Source: OLB16 sp964422415 (lineage in GTDB: Bacteria > Hinthialibacterota > Hinthialibacteria > OLB16). Taken from it: a stretch of 64,000 nt of DNA. The stretch spans positions 14,389 through 78,388 of the forward strand of contig CAYRBI010000008.1 of assembly GCA_964422415.1 (NCBI GenBank). Direction: 5' to 3'. Under the pieces are notes generated by a model that was not told where the DNA came from, did no database searches, and saw only the letters and a list, made by a program, of their open reading frames with translations. The translations under genes were made by a program, and so were the position numbers. Shown here piece after piece: positions 42,731-51,870 of this stretch (within the stretch, counting starts at the first letter, position 1; each line of letters opens with the position of its first letter).

Positions 42731-44233
42731 TCACTCTCCAGCCCCCCTCTCCCATGAAGCGAGAGGAGTATCCTCTCCCTCTGCTTGTGGGAGAGGGGGG
42801 CTGGAGGGGTGAGGTGGGACAGGTGTGCCCAAACGGCAGACCGCCTCAGGAGAAATCAAGTTCTCAAACTCCTTTTGCGTCATCAGGCCCTTTTCCAGGA
42901 CCACTTCGCGGATTGTTTTCTTCATCTTGCCTGCTTCCCACGCCACCTCGCAAGCTTGTTCATACCCCAGCACCGGCAGCAGGGCAGTTACAGCTGCGGT
43001 GGAACTATCCACATGAGCTCCACAACGGCCCTCGTTGGCTTCGATCCCCTCGACACACAACCGCCGCAGAATACCGCAGCCCCGTGCCAGGAGCTCCAGA
43101 CTCTCCAGAAGACATTCGGCGATCAACGGCATGAAGGGATTCAATTCAAGGTTGCCAGAGGCACAGGCCAAAGTAAGGGTTGCATCATTGCCGATGACCT
43201 TCATCGCAACCTGGCTGGCCGCCTCGGGGATCACCGGGTTGACTTTGCCTGGCATGATCGAGGAGCCAGCCTGCCGCGCGGGGAGCTGGATCTCCCCCAA
43301 GCCTGCATCAGGCCCCGAGGAAAGCAGCCGCAGATCGGTACAGATTTTTATCAGGGAGGCCGCGCAGGCCTTCAGAATCCCGGAGACCTCCACAAAGACA
43401 TCCGCATTCTGGGTGGCGTCGATCAAATTCTCCGCACGGGCAAATCCGATTCCAGTGATTTCCCGGAGGTGGTCCACCACACGGAAGATGTACTCACGAG
43501 GCGCGGTAAGGCCGGTCCCAATGGCGGTTCCCCCAAGGTTGACCACCCGCAGCCGCTCCTCGCATTTGTAGATCCGCCAGCGATCCCGGTTCAATGCTTC
43601 AGCATACGCGGACATTGTACGCCCCAACGTGGTGAGGACCGCATCCTGCATCTCGGTCCGTCCCACCTTGACCACATGGGCGAAACGCTTCTCGGCGGAT
43701 TGAAAGGCTTCCTGGAGCAGTACGGTCTGTTCTTCGAGGTTACGGACCAGGCGGATTGCGGCCAGTTTGAGCGCCGTAGGATAGGTGTCATTCGTGGACT
43801 GGTGAAGATTGAGATCATCGAGGGGTGAAACCCGTTGATATCGACCATGGGGTTCACCAAGTAATTCTAGTGCGCGGTTGGCCAGCACCTCGTTAACATT
43901 CATGTTGGTACTAGTCCCCGCTCCGCCTTGAAGAGCATCCACGGTAACATGCTCATCCAACACCCCCTCGGCCATCTCCTGGCAGGCGCGCAGGATGGCA
44001 TCCACTTTGGATGGATCATCGGGCCACACGCCCAGGTCCCGGTTGGTCACCGCACAAGCCAGCTTCACCGTTCCGTAGGCGTGGACCAACTCGCGGTGGA
44101 CATACCGCCGCGCCAGGGGGAAATTCTCCAACGCACGGAGTGTGTGGATCCCATGGAGAGCCCCCGCTGGAACCAAGATCTCTCCGAGAAGGTCGCGTTC
44201 GATACGGAAAGGGGTGTCATCGTGGGGTGACAT
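42731..44233 (-). CDS. aspA: Aspartate ammonia-lyase (aspartase)
   Basis: This 500-residue enzyme of the aspartase/fumarase family converts aspartate to fumarate and ammonium. It shows RALENFPLA, GAGTSTNMNVNEVLANRA, HQSTNDTYPTALKLAAIR, GRTEMQDAV and the catalytic loop GSSIMPGKVNPVIPE. GTAIGTGLTAPREYIFRVV favours aspartase over fumarase. The last 27 or so residues after RLGTPVPP (HPSSPPLPQAEGEDTPLASW...) are encoded by a palindromic repeat and are not part of the family. Aspartase genes are often found among hydE, hydF and hydG; ammonium is a possible nitrogen source for the H-cluster bridge. Confidence 0.9.
   Translation of the reverse strand: MSPHDDTPFRIERDLLGEILVPAGALHGIHTLRALENFPLARRYVHRELVHAYGTVKLACAVTNRDLGVWPDDPSKVDAILRACQEMAEGVLDEHVTVDALQGGAGTSTNMNVNEVLANRALELLGEPHGRYQRVSPLDDLNLHQSTNDTYPTALKLAAIRLVRNLEEQTVLLQEAFQSAEKRFAHVVKVGRTEMQDAVLTTLGRTMSAYAEALNRDRWRIYKCEERLRVVNLGGTAIGTGLTAPREYIFRVVDHLREITGIGFARAENLIDATQNADVFVEVSGILKACAASLIKICTDLRLLSSGPDAGLGEIQLPARQAGSSIMPGKVNPVIPEAASQVAMKVIGNDATLTLACASGNLELNPFMPLIAECLLESLELLARGCGILRRLCVEGIEANEGRCGAHVDSSTAAVTALLPVLGYEQACEVAWEAGKMKKTIREVVLEKGLMTQKEFENLISPEAVCRLGTPVPPHPSSPPLPQAEGEDTPLASWERGAGE
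42738..42804. repeat. Long palindromic repeat at the aspA 3' end
   Basis: CCAGCCCCCCTCTCCCA (42738-42754) pairs perfectly with TGGGAGAGGGGGGCTGG (42788-42804). Inside, GAGAGGA-GTA-TCCTCTC (42761-42777) forms a second hairpin. The element supplies the aspA stop region and about 27 C-terminal codons. It may also act as an RNA stabiliser or partial terminator before hydF. Confidence 0.8.
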
Positions 44234-44396
44234 ATGAGGTTGATTTTACGATAAATCCGAAGACAAGGCAGTGGTTGGTTTCTCAACTCCCCCCAAAAAA
44301 AGGGGGCTTACATACAGGCCAATTCTGTTGTTGAAAAGGTTGAGGCCAACACTTACACTTTCCCAAAAGACCTTCAGAAACGAGGCACACCCAAAA

Positions 44397-44789
44397 ATGA
44401 GTGCCGAAAGAAATCCCATTCCCCGGTCTTTCCATCTCACTCCTGATGCGCGCCTATCCTCCCTGGAAAATCTACAACCAAGATGGGATGGGGAAGACGC
44501 CGAAGTTCCCAATTCCTATTCGATGGATCTCGCGGGATGTGTGCTTACACATCTTGACGAGAGAAGGATTCATCCCACCGCCATCATGCCCTGCATTGAC
44601 GGAGGGGTGAGTATCGCCATCCATGTTGAGAAGCAAAAGATCCTTATCGAGTGTTACAACACCAAAGTCCTGGCGGTATCTCTTGTCTCAACAGACCTTC
44701 AGATGAATGACAATTTCTCTCTTACAGATCCCACGGAAGCAGAGGTTTCCGAGGGCATCCAGCGTATTCATGATTTCCTTGTGATCTGA
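44397..44789 (+). CDS. Hypothetical protein on the opposite strand between hydG and aspA
   Basis: From the ATG at 44397 the product has about 130 residues. It has a recognisable but unnamed pattern, LQPRWDGEDAEVPNSYSMDLAGCVLTHL, then PTAIMPCIDGGVSIAIHVEKQKILIECYN, seen in small proteins of unknown function starting with a Trp-Asp-Gly motif. It is soluble, with no catalytic motif. It runs against the hydrogenase genes on both sides, so it appears inserted into that cluster. The 5' gap 44234-44396 has a C6/G5 hairpin around A7 (44287-44308) and should contain the aspA promoter. Confidence 0.65.
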   Translation: MSAERNPIPRSFHLTPDARLSSLENLQPRWDGEDAEVPNSYSMDLAGCVLTHLDERRIHPTAIMPCIDGGVSIAIHVEKQKILIECYNTKVLAVSLVSTDLQMNDNFSLTDPTEAEVSEGIQRIHDFLVI

Positions 44790-44796
44790 TGGACCA

Positions 44797-44820
44797 GGGG
44801 CGGGGGTCTCCCCCCGCCCC
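44797..44820. terminator. Hairpin between convergent genes
   Basis: GGGGCGGGGG-TCTC-CCCCCGCCCC is a perfect 10-bp hairpin 8 bp after the plus-strand stop and 7 bp after the hydG stop on the other strand. It has no T-run, so it may be only a weak terminator in both directions. Confidence 0.5.
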
Positions 44821-44827
44821 ACTTCTC

Positions 44828-46237
44828 CTAAACGTAAACATCTCTCTTCCCCGCCTTGACCTGCGCAAGGAGTTTCTCGGAGGTGATCCGGGTTTTTTCC
44901 GGCATGGTGGCCACCGACTCGGCGATGCACTTTTCACCAGCCCGTTTTGTTTCCGGATCGGCATAGTCCTCAAGATACTCCTGAAAGGTTGAGACGGCGT
45001 TGGGATCGCAGTGATCCTTGATCTCGCCGGGTTTAGCAAGATCCATAAAATCCCCACCAGTACGTCCCAAGCGGTAGCAGGCAGTGCAGAACGAGGGGAT
45101 GTACCCCAGTGATGAGATGTCACGGATGACCTCGGGCAGAGAACGGTGATCGCCGAGGGAGAACTGGGCTTCATCGGCACGGTCTTCCCCTTCCGCATAT
45201 CCGCCTGGATTGGTCCGGCTCCCCGCCGAAATTTGCGACACCCCCAATGCGAAGGTTTCACGCCGGATGTTAGCGGTCTCGCGGGTCGACATGATGATAC
45301 CCGTATATGGCACGGTCAGCCGCAGGATCGCCACGATCTTGCGGAAGTCAATGTCAGATACCGGATGCGGCGGATGCGTGGCGATATCCGATCCGGTTGC
45401 GGGCTCCATGCGTGGAACACTGATTGTATGCGGTCCCACACCGAAGACCTGTTCCAGATGCTGGATATGCTGCATCAGCGCGAGAATCTCAAAACGCCAA
45501 TCGAACAAGCCGAAGAGGATCCCCACGCCAACATCATCGATTCCCGCCTGCATGGCACGGTCCATCCCGGTCACACGCCAATCGTAATCGGCCTTCTTCC
45601 CTTTCAGGTGGACCCGTTGGTAGGTCTCCCGGTGATAGGTCTCCTGGAAGAGCTGGAAGGTTCCAATCTTGGCGGCCTTGAGACGCCGGAAATCCTCGAC
45701 ACTCATGGGCGCCAGATTAGCGTTGACACGGCGGATCTCACCATGCTCATGCTTGGTGGCGTAGACGGTAGCGATTGAATTGAGAATATAATCGAGACCC
45801 TCCGCCGGGTAGGACTCACCCGCCACCACCAAGATCCGCTTGTGCCCTTGATCGATGAGGAACCGCACCTCGCGAGCAATCTCCTCCTGGTTCAACGCAC
45901 GCCGGTGGACTTCTCTGTTCCTGGCGCGGAAGGCGCAATAGGAGCACTCATTACTACACAGGTTGGAGATGTAGAGAGGTGCGAACAACACCAGCCTACG
46001 GCCATAAATGAGCTCCTTGACCTCCTTGGCGGTACGAAACATCTCACCCAGAAGATCTGGATCACTCACCGCCATTAACAACGCCGTTTCCTCTTGCGAT
46101 AGACCCTTGAGATCCCGCGCTTTCGTGAGAATCTCCTGGACCCGGTGCTCATCGGGGCGCTTATTGGCGTTGAGGACCGACTCGATCCTGCGCTCATCGA
46201 TAAAGGTGCACTTATACTCTTCAATATCCACTGCCAT
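44828..46237 (-). CDS. hydG: [FeFe] hydrogenase maturase HydG
   Basis: This radical SAM tyrosine lyase of about 469 residues makes the CO and CN ligands of the H-cluster from tyrosine. The CX3CX2C motif is in LYISNLCSNECSYCAFRARN, the SAM-binding strand is ILVVAGE, and MSTRETANIRRETFALGVSQISAGSRTNPGG is a typical block. The C-terminal auxiliary cluster motif CTACYRLGRTGGDFMDLAKPGEIKDHCDPNA is complete. GGAAGA 8 bp before the ATG at 46237 favours that start; an ATG at 46243 is also in frame. It follows hydA with a 30-bp gap and is probably co-transcribed. Confidence 0.95.
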   Translation of the reverse strand: MAVDIEEYKCTFIDERRIESVLNANKRPDEHRVQEILTKARDLKGLSQEETALLMAVSDPDLLGEMFRTAKEVKELIYGRRLVLFAPLYISNLCSNECSYCAFRARNREVHRRALNQEEIAREVRFLIDQGHKRILVVAGESYPAEGLDYILNSIATVYATKHEHGEIRRVNANLAPMSVEDFRRLKAAKIGTFQLFQETYHRETYQRVHLKGKKADYDWRVTGMDRAMQAGIDDVGVGILFGLFDWRFEILALMQHIQHLEQVFGVGPHTISVPRMEPATGSDIATHPPHPVSDIDFRKIVAILRLTVPYTGIIMSTRETANIRRETFALGVSQISAGSRTNPGGYAEGEDRADEAQFSLGDHRSLPEVIRDISSLGYIPSFCTACYRLGRTGGDFMDLAKPGEIKDHCDPNAVSTFQEYLEDYADPETKRAGEKCIAESVATMPEKTRITSEKLLAQVKAGKRDVYV

Positions 46238-46267
46238 TCTCATTTCTTCCGGTTACTTCAACCGGTC

Positions 46268-48055
46268 CTACGGTACAAGTTCGTTATACCGGCCTCGTTT
46301 TACATACTCCGTATGCAATAGTTCATGGGACTTATGCCCCAAGGGCTCTCCAAGAAATTCCTCGTAGAGCTGCTGGATGAAGGGATTCTCATGTGACATG
46401 CGCTTCTCTTTGCCAGCATCTTCGGCGTAGATGGCACGCATACGCGCTTGGCGGATCGCCTGGTTGGTGGGTTTGGGTTGGCCACCACCGCTCAAGCAAC
46501 CACCGGGGCATCCCATCACCTCAATGAAATGATACTGTGGAACCACACCGGCCGCCACTTGGTGCATCAACATGCTCGCGCCGGCCAATCCACTGGTGAC
46601 CGCCACGCGGACAGTGAAACCCTCCAGGAAGGCATACTCCGGCTTGGCGCCCTCGATCTTCAATTCCGCTGTCTTGACCTGCTCAAGTCCGCGAACCGGG
46701 GTGATATCCAGATGCTCGAAGGGCACTGGACGCCCTGTAACCAGTTCGTAAACCGTGCGGATGGCGGCCTCCATCACTCCGCCGGTGGCTCCAAAGATAT
46801 CGGCGGCGCCGGTCGAGAAACCCAACGGCTCATCAAACTTGCCATCCGGAAGCTCCTGGAAGTCGATACCCGCTTCTTTGATCATCCGGGCGAGTTCACG
46901 TGTGGTGATTGAGACATCCACTGTCGGTAACTCATTATGGAACATCTCGGGCCGGGTGACCTCGAACTTCTTCGCCGTGCAGGGCATGATCGAGACCACG
47001 AAGATATCTTTGGGATCCACCCCAATCTTCTCGGCATAGTAGGTCTTCAACAGCGCCCCCAACATCATCTGGGGTGACTTACAGGTGGACAGGTGGTCAA
47101 GCAGATCCGGGTATTCGTGTTCGATATTCTTGATCCAGCCCGGCGAGCAGGAGGTAATCATGGGCAGGACCGCATTGCCACCGGTGAGGGCTTCCTTGAC
47201 CCGGTGCAGGAATTCAGAGCCTTCCTCCATGATGGTGAGATCCGCGGCGAAGTTGGTGTCGAAGACATCATCAAATCCCATCTCACGCAGCGCGGTCACC
47301 ATCTTGCCCGTCACTAAAGTGCCCGCTGGATAGCCGAACTCCTCACCCAAAGCCGCGCGGATAGCGGGTGCGGTCTGGACGATCACACGCTTGCTGGGAT
47401 CATGTAACGCCGTCCATACCACGTTGGTGTTGTCCTGAGCCATTAAAGCCCCCACTGGACAAACCAGGACACACTGTCCGCAATTGGCACAGTTGGCGGT
47501 GTTCAGGGTCAGGCCCTCCGCCGGTCCAACCATGGACTTAAAGCCACGGTGTTGAACGTTAAGCACTCCCACCCCCTGGATCTGGTTACACACCGTCACG
47601 CAACGGCGGCAGAGGATACACTTGGAACTGTCGCGGATGATCGAGGGGCTGGAATCATCCACCAGGTCCTTCGATTTCTCACCCTCAAAACGGTATTCGG
47701 AGATATGGATCAACTCGCCCAAACGTTGAAACTCGCAGTTCTGGTTGCGGTAGCAGCTCAGGCAGTTGCGGGGATGGTCGGAGAGCATCAGCTCATACAG
47801 AATCTTGCGGGCGGTATGGATTCTGGCCGTGTTCGTCTGGACCTTCATCCCCTCGCGGACCGTTACCATGCACGAGGCTTGGAGATTCCTTGCACCCTCG
47901 ATCTCAACGACACAGATCCGGCAGGCGCCGGCTTGGTGGACACCCTCCAGATAGCAGAGGGAAGGGATCAGGATATTGTTCTGTTTAGCCGCTTCAAGCA
48001 CGGAAATCCCCGGCTCGACGGTCACTTCTTTTCCATTAATCGTCAGGGTTACCAT
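46268..48055 (-). CDS. hydA: [FeFe] hydrogenase catalytic subunit HydA (multicluster)
   Basis: This 595-residue enzyme interconverts H2 with protons and electrons. In order: an N-terminal [2Fe-2S] ferredoxin domain (CYLEGVHQAGACRICVVEIEG), a His-ligated [4Fe-4S] motif (HPRNCLSCYRNQNCEF), two [4Fe-4S] motifs (CILCRRCVTVCN; CANCGQCVLVCPVGA), the H-cluster domain (TSCSPGW; MPCTAKKFE; EVMGCPGGCLSGGGQP), and a small C-terminal iron-hydrogenase domain. The first H-cluster motif is normally TSCCPGW; here the second, proton-relaying Cys is Ser. GGAGG lies 10-11 bp before the ATG. It forms a complex with the NuoF-GltD fusion and NuoE encoded upstream. Confidence 0.95.
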   Translation of the reverse strand: MVTLTINGKEVTVEPGISVLEAAKQNNILIPSLCYLEGVHQAGACRICVVEIEGARNLQASCMVTVREGMKVQTNTARIHTARKILYELMLSDHPRNCLSCYRNQNCEFQRLGELIHISEYRFEGEKSKDLVDDSSPSIIRDSSKCILCRRCVTVCNQIQGVGVLNVQHRGFKSMVGPAEGLTLNTANCANCGQCVLVCPVGALMAQDNTNVVWTALHDPSKRVIVQTAPAIRAALGEEFGYPAGTLVTGKMVTALREMGFDDVFDTNFAADLTIMEEGSEFLHRVKEALTGGNAVLPMITSCSPGWIKNIEHEYPDLLDHLSTCKSPQMMLGALLKTYYAEKIGVDPKDIFVVSIMPCTAKKFEVTRPEMFHNELPTVDVSITTRELARMIKEAGIDFQELPDGKFDEPLGFSTGAADIFGATGGVMEAAIRTVYELVTGRPVPFEHLDITPVRGLEQVKTAELKIEGAKPEYAFLEGFTVRVAVTSGLAGASMLMHQVAAGVVPQYHFIEVMGCPGGCLSGGGQPKPTNQAIRQARMRAIYAEDAGKEKRMSHENPFIQQLYEEFLGEPLGHKSHELLHTEYVKRGRYNELVP

Positions 48056-48062
48056 GGTTTGA

Positions 48063-51000
48063 TTACCTCCGGTCACAGCGCAGGCAGCGCATGGCTTCAG
48101 CGATGGCGTTCAGTTTGTGGAAACCCACAACGACTTCATCGAAGTTCTTTTTGCGTAGATCAGCATCGAGGAAACGCATTTGGAAGCGTTCATGCTCGGC
48201 CACATCCTTGTCCTCTGAGGGCTTGGGAATTTCAATCGGCTCGCCAGTGTTCAGCTCGCCATTTCCTCCCAAGTAGCGGTCAATTGAGCGGGCCGCCCTT
48301 TTGCCATCCGCGATGGCTTGAATGACCACATCCGGACCACGCACGGCATCTCCACCCGAGAACACTCCCGGCATATGGGTCATCAGAGTCTCCGCATCGG
48401 TCTTGATGGTACCCCAGCGAGTCACAATGGCCTCGCTCTTCTCGATGAAGGGCAGGTCGCCATGCTGGCTGACAGCGGGGATCACCATATCGGCCTCCTC
48501 GGTCCACTCAGAACCGACAGCGGGCCTGGGCTTGGGCCGTCCAGAATCATCATATCCGACGAGTTCCATGCGGATACAGTTGACCCCGTCAACCTTGCCA
48601 TTGACACCGGTGAAGGCCACGGGCGCCGAAAGGCACTCGATCCGGATGCCCTCAGCGGCGGCATCACGGATCTCCTCGGCATCGGCTGGCATCTCCTCCA
48701 CGGTACGCCGGTATAGAACCGTCACATGCTCAGCACCCAGACGTAGAGCCGTACGGGCGGCATCAAAGGCGGTACTCCCACCTCCGATTACCACCACCTT
48801 CTTGCCAACGCTCACCTTTCTTCCCAAGTTCACATCGCGCAGGAAATCAAGGCCGTGATAAACGCCTTCGCGTTCTTCTCCATCCACGCCAATCTTGTTG
48901 GGGAACTGGGTTCCAGTGGCGACATAGATGGCGTCATGGCGGGTCCGTAGTTCATCGAAGCTCACACCCTTGCCAATCTCGATATCGGTGAAGATCCGGA
49001 CACCCACCTGTTCGATCATCCGGATCTCATGATCCAGAATCTCCTTGGGAAGCCGGTATTCAGGAATACCAAAAGCGAGCATACCACCCGCCACGGGTTG
49101 TGCCTCGTAAACCACCACGTCATAGCCGAGACGAGACAGGTAGTAGCCACAGGTCAGCCCCGAGGGGCCAGCGCCAATAACTCCCACCGACTTGGATTTC
49201 TTGGGGAACACCAAGTCCTTGTAAGGTTCTTCGTTATTGAAGACATAATCGGCGGCATACCGTTTGAGATCGCGGATTGCCACGGGTTCATCCAGCTGAC
49301 CACGGCGGCATTTCTCTTCGCAGGGGTGCGTGCACACACGTCCGCAGATGGCTGGGAAGGGATTATCCTTACGGATCAGGTTATAGGCCTCGCGCGGACG
49401 GCCAGCCGCGATTAACGCGACATAACCGGGAACATTGACTCCCGCCGGGCAAGCATTTTCACAGGGCGAGAGAAACAGATCGGCGCATACGCTGGCGCTA
49501 CAATATCCGTGGCTGATGTGCTCCTCATACTCACTACGGAAATTACGGATCGTGCTCAGCACAGGGTTGCCAGCGGTCTGGCCTAGACCGCATGTAGCGG
49601 TCTCGCGGCAAGCGTTCGCTAGCTCCTCCAGCAACTCGATATCGCCATCCTCGCCTTTCCCTTGGGTAAGGCGGGCGAGGATCTCGTGCATCCGTTTGGT
49701 TCCAATCCGGCAGGGCACGCACTTACCGCAAGACTCATCTTGGCAGAAGTCCATGAAGAACCGGGCCACATCCACCATGCAGGCATCCTCGTTCATCACG
49801 ATCAATCCACCGGAACCCATGATGGTCCCCAAACTACGGAGAGAGTCAAAATCAACTGGCACATTCAGATGTTGCCGCGTAAGACAGCCGCCCGAAGGCC
49901 CACCGGTCTGAGCGGCTTTAAAGCCCTTACCGCCCTTGAGACCGCCAGCAATACCAAAAATGATTTGACCAAGAGTGGTACCCATGGGGACCTCGATGAT
50001 CCCGGTGTTCAAGACATCACCCGCCAGGGCGAAAACTTTAGTTCCAGGACTGCCCTTGGTGCCATAGGTGGTGAACCATTCGGCGGTGTTTGAGATAATC
50101 AATGGGACATTGGCGAAAGTCTCGACGTTATTAATGACCGTGGGCCTTCCGAAAACGCCCGCGTCGGTGGGGAACGGCGGTTTCTGGCGCGGTTCACCAC
50201 GCCGTCCCTCAATTGAGGCTATCAGCGCAGTCTCCTCGCCACAGACAAATGCTCCGGCGCCAATGCGGATCTCAATATCGAATGAGAAGGTTGTACCAAG
50301 AATGTTTGAACCGAGCAGTCCATGCTTACGGGCCTGGACAATGGCTGCCTTGAGCCGTTCGATCGCCAAGGGGTACTCCGCGCGTATATAAACGAATCCC
50401 CTGTTCGCACCGATTGCATAACCACCGATTATCATCCCCTCGATCACTCCATGGGGATCGCCTTCGATCAAGGAGCGGTCCATGAAGGCACCGGGATCTC
50501 CTTCGTCGGCATTGCATACAATGTATTTCTGCTCAGACTTGGCGCGATACCCGGCCTCCCATTTGATTCCGGTCGGGAATCCTCCACCTCCACGTCCTCG
50601 CAACCCTGATTTCTTGATCTCTTCGATGACCCCCTCGGGTGTCATCTGGCACAACGCCTTCTCCAAAGCGAAGTATCCATCCGCGCCAACATACGCCTCC
50701 AGAGAGGAATACGGGATGGATCCACACCGGCCCGTGACCAGCTTCACCTGATTCTTGAAGTAGCTGATATCGGCTAGGTGCGTGATATGTTGTTTCCGCT
50801 CTTTATCGTAGAAGCATAAAGAATCGACGATTTTCCCACGCACCAGGTGGGAATAGACGATCTCTTGAACATCTTTGGGTTTCAGATTGCAATAGAAGAC
50901 CCCATCGGGCTGGACCACGATGATGGGGCCAAGATGGCAGGAACCGATACAGCCGGTTTCATGAACCACCACTTGATTCTTGAGCCCTGCATCCTGGAGG

Positions 51001-51167
51001 CAGTTGAGGAGAGCATCCCGGACAGCCAGGCAACCGGAAGAAATGCATCCACCTCCTCCGCATACCTGCACCTGAAACTTAAATCGTTTTGTTTCCGCCT
51101 TATAATGCTGGCGGATTTCTTCAAGATCTTGCTTACTTGAGATAACAGTTTTTATATCCGCGCTCAT
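48063..51167 (-). CDS. Hydrogenase flavin subunit: NuoF-like protein fused to a GltD/NfnB-like NADPH oxidoreductase
   Basis: This 1034-residue fusion has an N-terminal thioredoxin-like [2Fe-2S] domain (VCGGGGCISSGCLAV; HETGCIGSCHLGP, about 30-120). A NuoF domain follows (LRGRGGGGFPTGIKWE; CNADEGDPGAFMDR; cluster CGKCVPCRIGTKRM, about 150-560). Then a GltD-type module: Cys-rich segment CPAGVNVPGYVALI...CGRVCTHPCEEKCRR, FAD-binding GVIGAGPSGLTCGYYLSRLG and NADPH-binding VVVIGGGSTAFDAARTALRLG. The C-terminal ferredoxin domain usual for HydB is replaced by this module. It should pass electrons among NAD(H), NADP(H) and HydA, possibly by flavin bifurcation. Sporomusa-type transhydrogenases combine similar modules. 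Confidence 0.92.
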   Translation of the reverse strand: MSADIKTVISSKQDLEEIRQHYKAETKRFKFQVQVCGGGGCISSGCLAVRDALLNCLQDAGLKNQVVVHETGCIGSCHLGPIIVVQPDGVFYCNLKPKDVQEIVYSHLVRGKIVDSLCFYDKERKQHITHLADISYFKNQVKLVTGRCGSIPYSSLEAYVGADGYFALEKALCQMTPEGVIEEIKKSGLRGRGGGGFPTGIKWEAGYRAKSEQKYIVCNADEGDPGAFMDRSLIEGDPHGVIEGMIIGGYAIGANRGFVYIRAEYPLAIERLKAAIVQARKHGLLGSNILGTTFSFDIEIRIGAGAFVCGEETALIASIEGRRGEPRQKPPFPTDAGVFGRPTVINNVETFANVPLIISNTAEWFTTYGTKGSPGTKVFALAGDVLNTGIIEVPMGTTLGQIIFGIAGGLKGGKGFKAAQTGGPSGGCLTRQHLNVPVDFDSLRSLGTIMGSGGLIVMNEDACMVDVARFFMDFCQDESCGKCVPCRIGTKRMHEILARLTQGKGEDGDIELLEELANACRETATCGLGQTAGNPVLSTIRNFRSEYEEHISHGYCSASVCADLFLSPCENACPAGVNVPGYVALIAAGRPREAYNLIRKDNPFPAICGRVCTHPCEEKCRRGQLDEPVAIRDLKRYAADYVFNNEEPYKDLVFPKKSKSVGVIGAGPSGLTCGYYLSRLGYDVVVYEAQPVAGGMLAFGIPEYRLPKEILDHEIRMIEQVGVRIFTDIEIGKGVSFDELRTRHDAIYVATGTQFPNKIGVDGEEREGVYHGLDFLRDVNLGRKVSVGKKVVVIGGGSTAFDAARTALRLGAEHVTVLYRRTVEEMPADAEEIRDAAAEGIRIECLSAPVAFTGVNGKVDGVNCIRMELVGYDDSGRPKPRPAVGSEWTEEADMVIPAVSQHGDLPFIEKSEAIVTRWGTIKTDAETLMTHMPGVFSGGDAVRGPDVVIQAIADGKRAARSIDRYLGGNGELNTGEPIEIPKPSEDKDVAEHERFQMRFLDADLRKKNFDEVVVGFHKLNAIAEAMRCLRCDRR

Positions 51168-51273
51168 CTTTCATTCTCATTATCTATAAATATAATAACG
51201 CCCGGTTATGTCCGGGTATCAGAATAACTGGATGAAATCGACTCCTATCGCCATACGTTCGGAGAACCTGGAA

Positions 51274-51774
51274 TCAATCGCACATCCCCAAAACTTTATG
51301 CAGCCGGTCAGGATTGACCTGACGGAGGACTGTGTCATTGATCATAACCGCAGGCGCCAGACCACAGGCTCCCATACAACGCATAACCCCCAGCGTGAAC
51401 TTCTGGTCATGGGTAGTCTCGCCCACTCCGATCCCGAGGATTTCGGTGAATTTCTTGAGGATTTTGCTTCCTCCCCGGACATAGCAAGCGGTTCCCAAAC
51501 AGACCCGGATCGAGTATTCACCACGGGGTTTGTCGGAGAAGAAGGAATAGAAACTAGTGACTCCATTGACCTCGGAGAGAGGGATATCCATCCGCTCGGC
51601 AATGAGCTTTTGGATATGTAAAGGAAGGTATCCATAGACACCTTGGACAAGATGGAGGATCTGAATCAAACTCCCGGGCTCGGTTTTGAACTCGTCGATA
51701 ATCTCCTTCACTCTGACCAGCTTTTCTTGTTCACTCTCTTTACCGCACTGACATTGTATGAATGGGGCCTGCAT
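51274..51774 (-). CDS. NuoE-like [2Fe-2S] subunit of the hydrogenase (HydC)
   Basis: This 166-residue thioredoxin-like protein binds one [2Fe-2S] cluster. The ligands are the Cys pair in CLGTACYVRGG and the pair in MRCMGACGLAPAVMIN. N-terminal helices (LIQILHLVQGVYGYLP; GVTSFYSFF) are typical of NuoE. It should be the small electron-transfer subunit of the trimeric hydrogenase and is the first gene of its operon, 106 bp before the fusion gene. A sigma-70 promoter lies about 100 bp upstream. Confidence 0.93.
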   Translation of the reverse strand: MQAPFIQCQCGKESEQEKLVRVKEIIDEFKTEPGSLIQILHLVQGVYGYLPLHIQKLIAERMDIPLSEVNGVTSFYSFFSDKPRGEYSIRVCLGTACYVRGGSKILKKFTEILGIGVGETTHDQKFTLGVMRCMGACGLAPAVMINDTVLRQVNPDRLHKVLGMCD

Positions 51775-51870
51775 CGTCCGTTACCTTCCTTCCTTTATAG
51801 GTTATCAGCGCGTCATCCGCACTCATTTTACGAAAGATAACATACACTTACACTGCCACTTTTGATTATA

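Noticed and set aside
44065..44334. Open frames overlapping the aspA start region
   Set aside because: They are shadows of the strongly conserved aspA frame.
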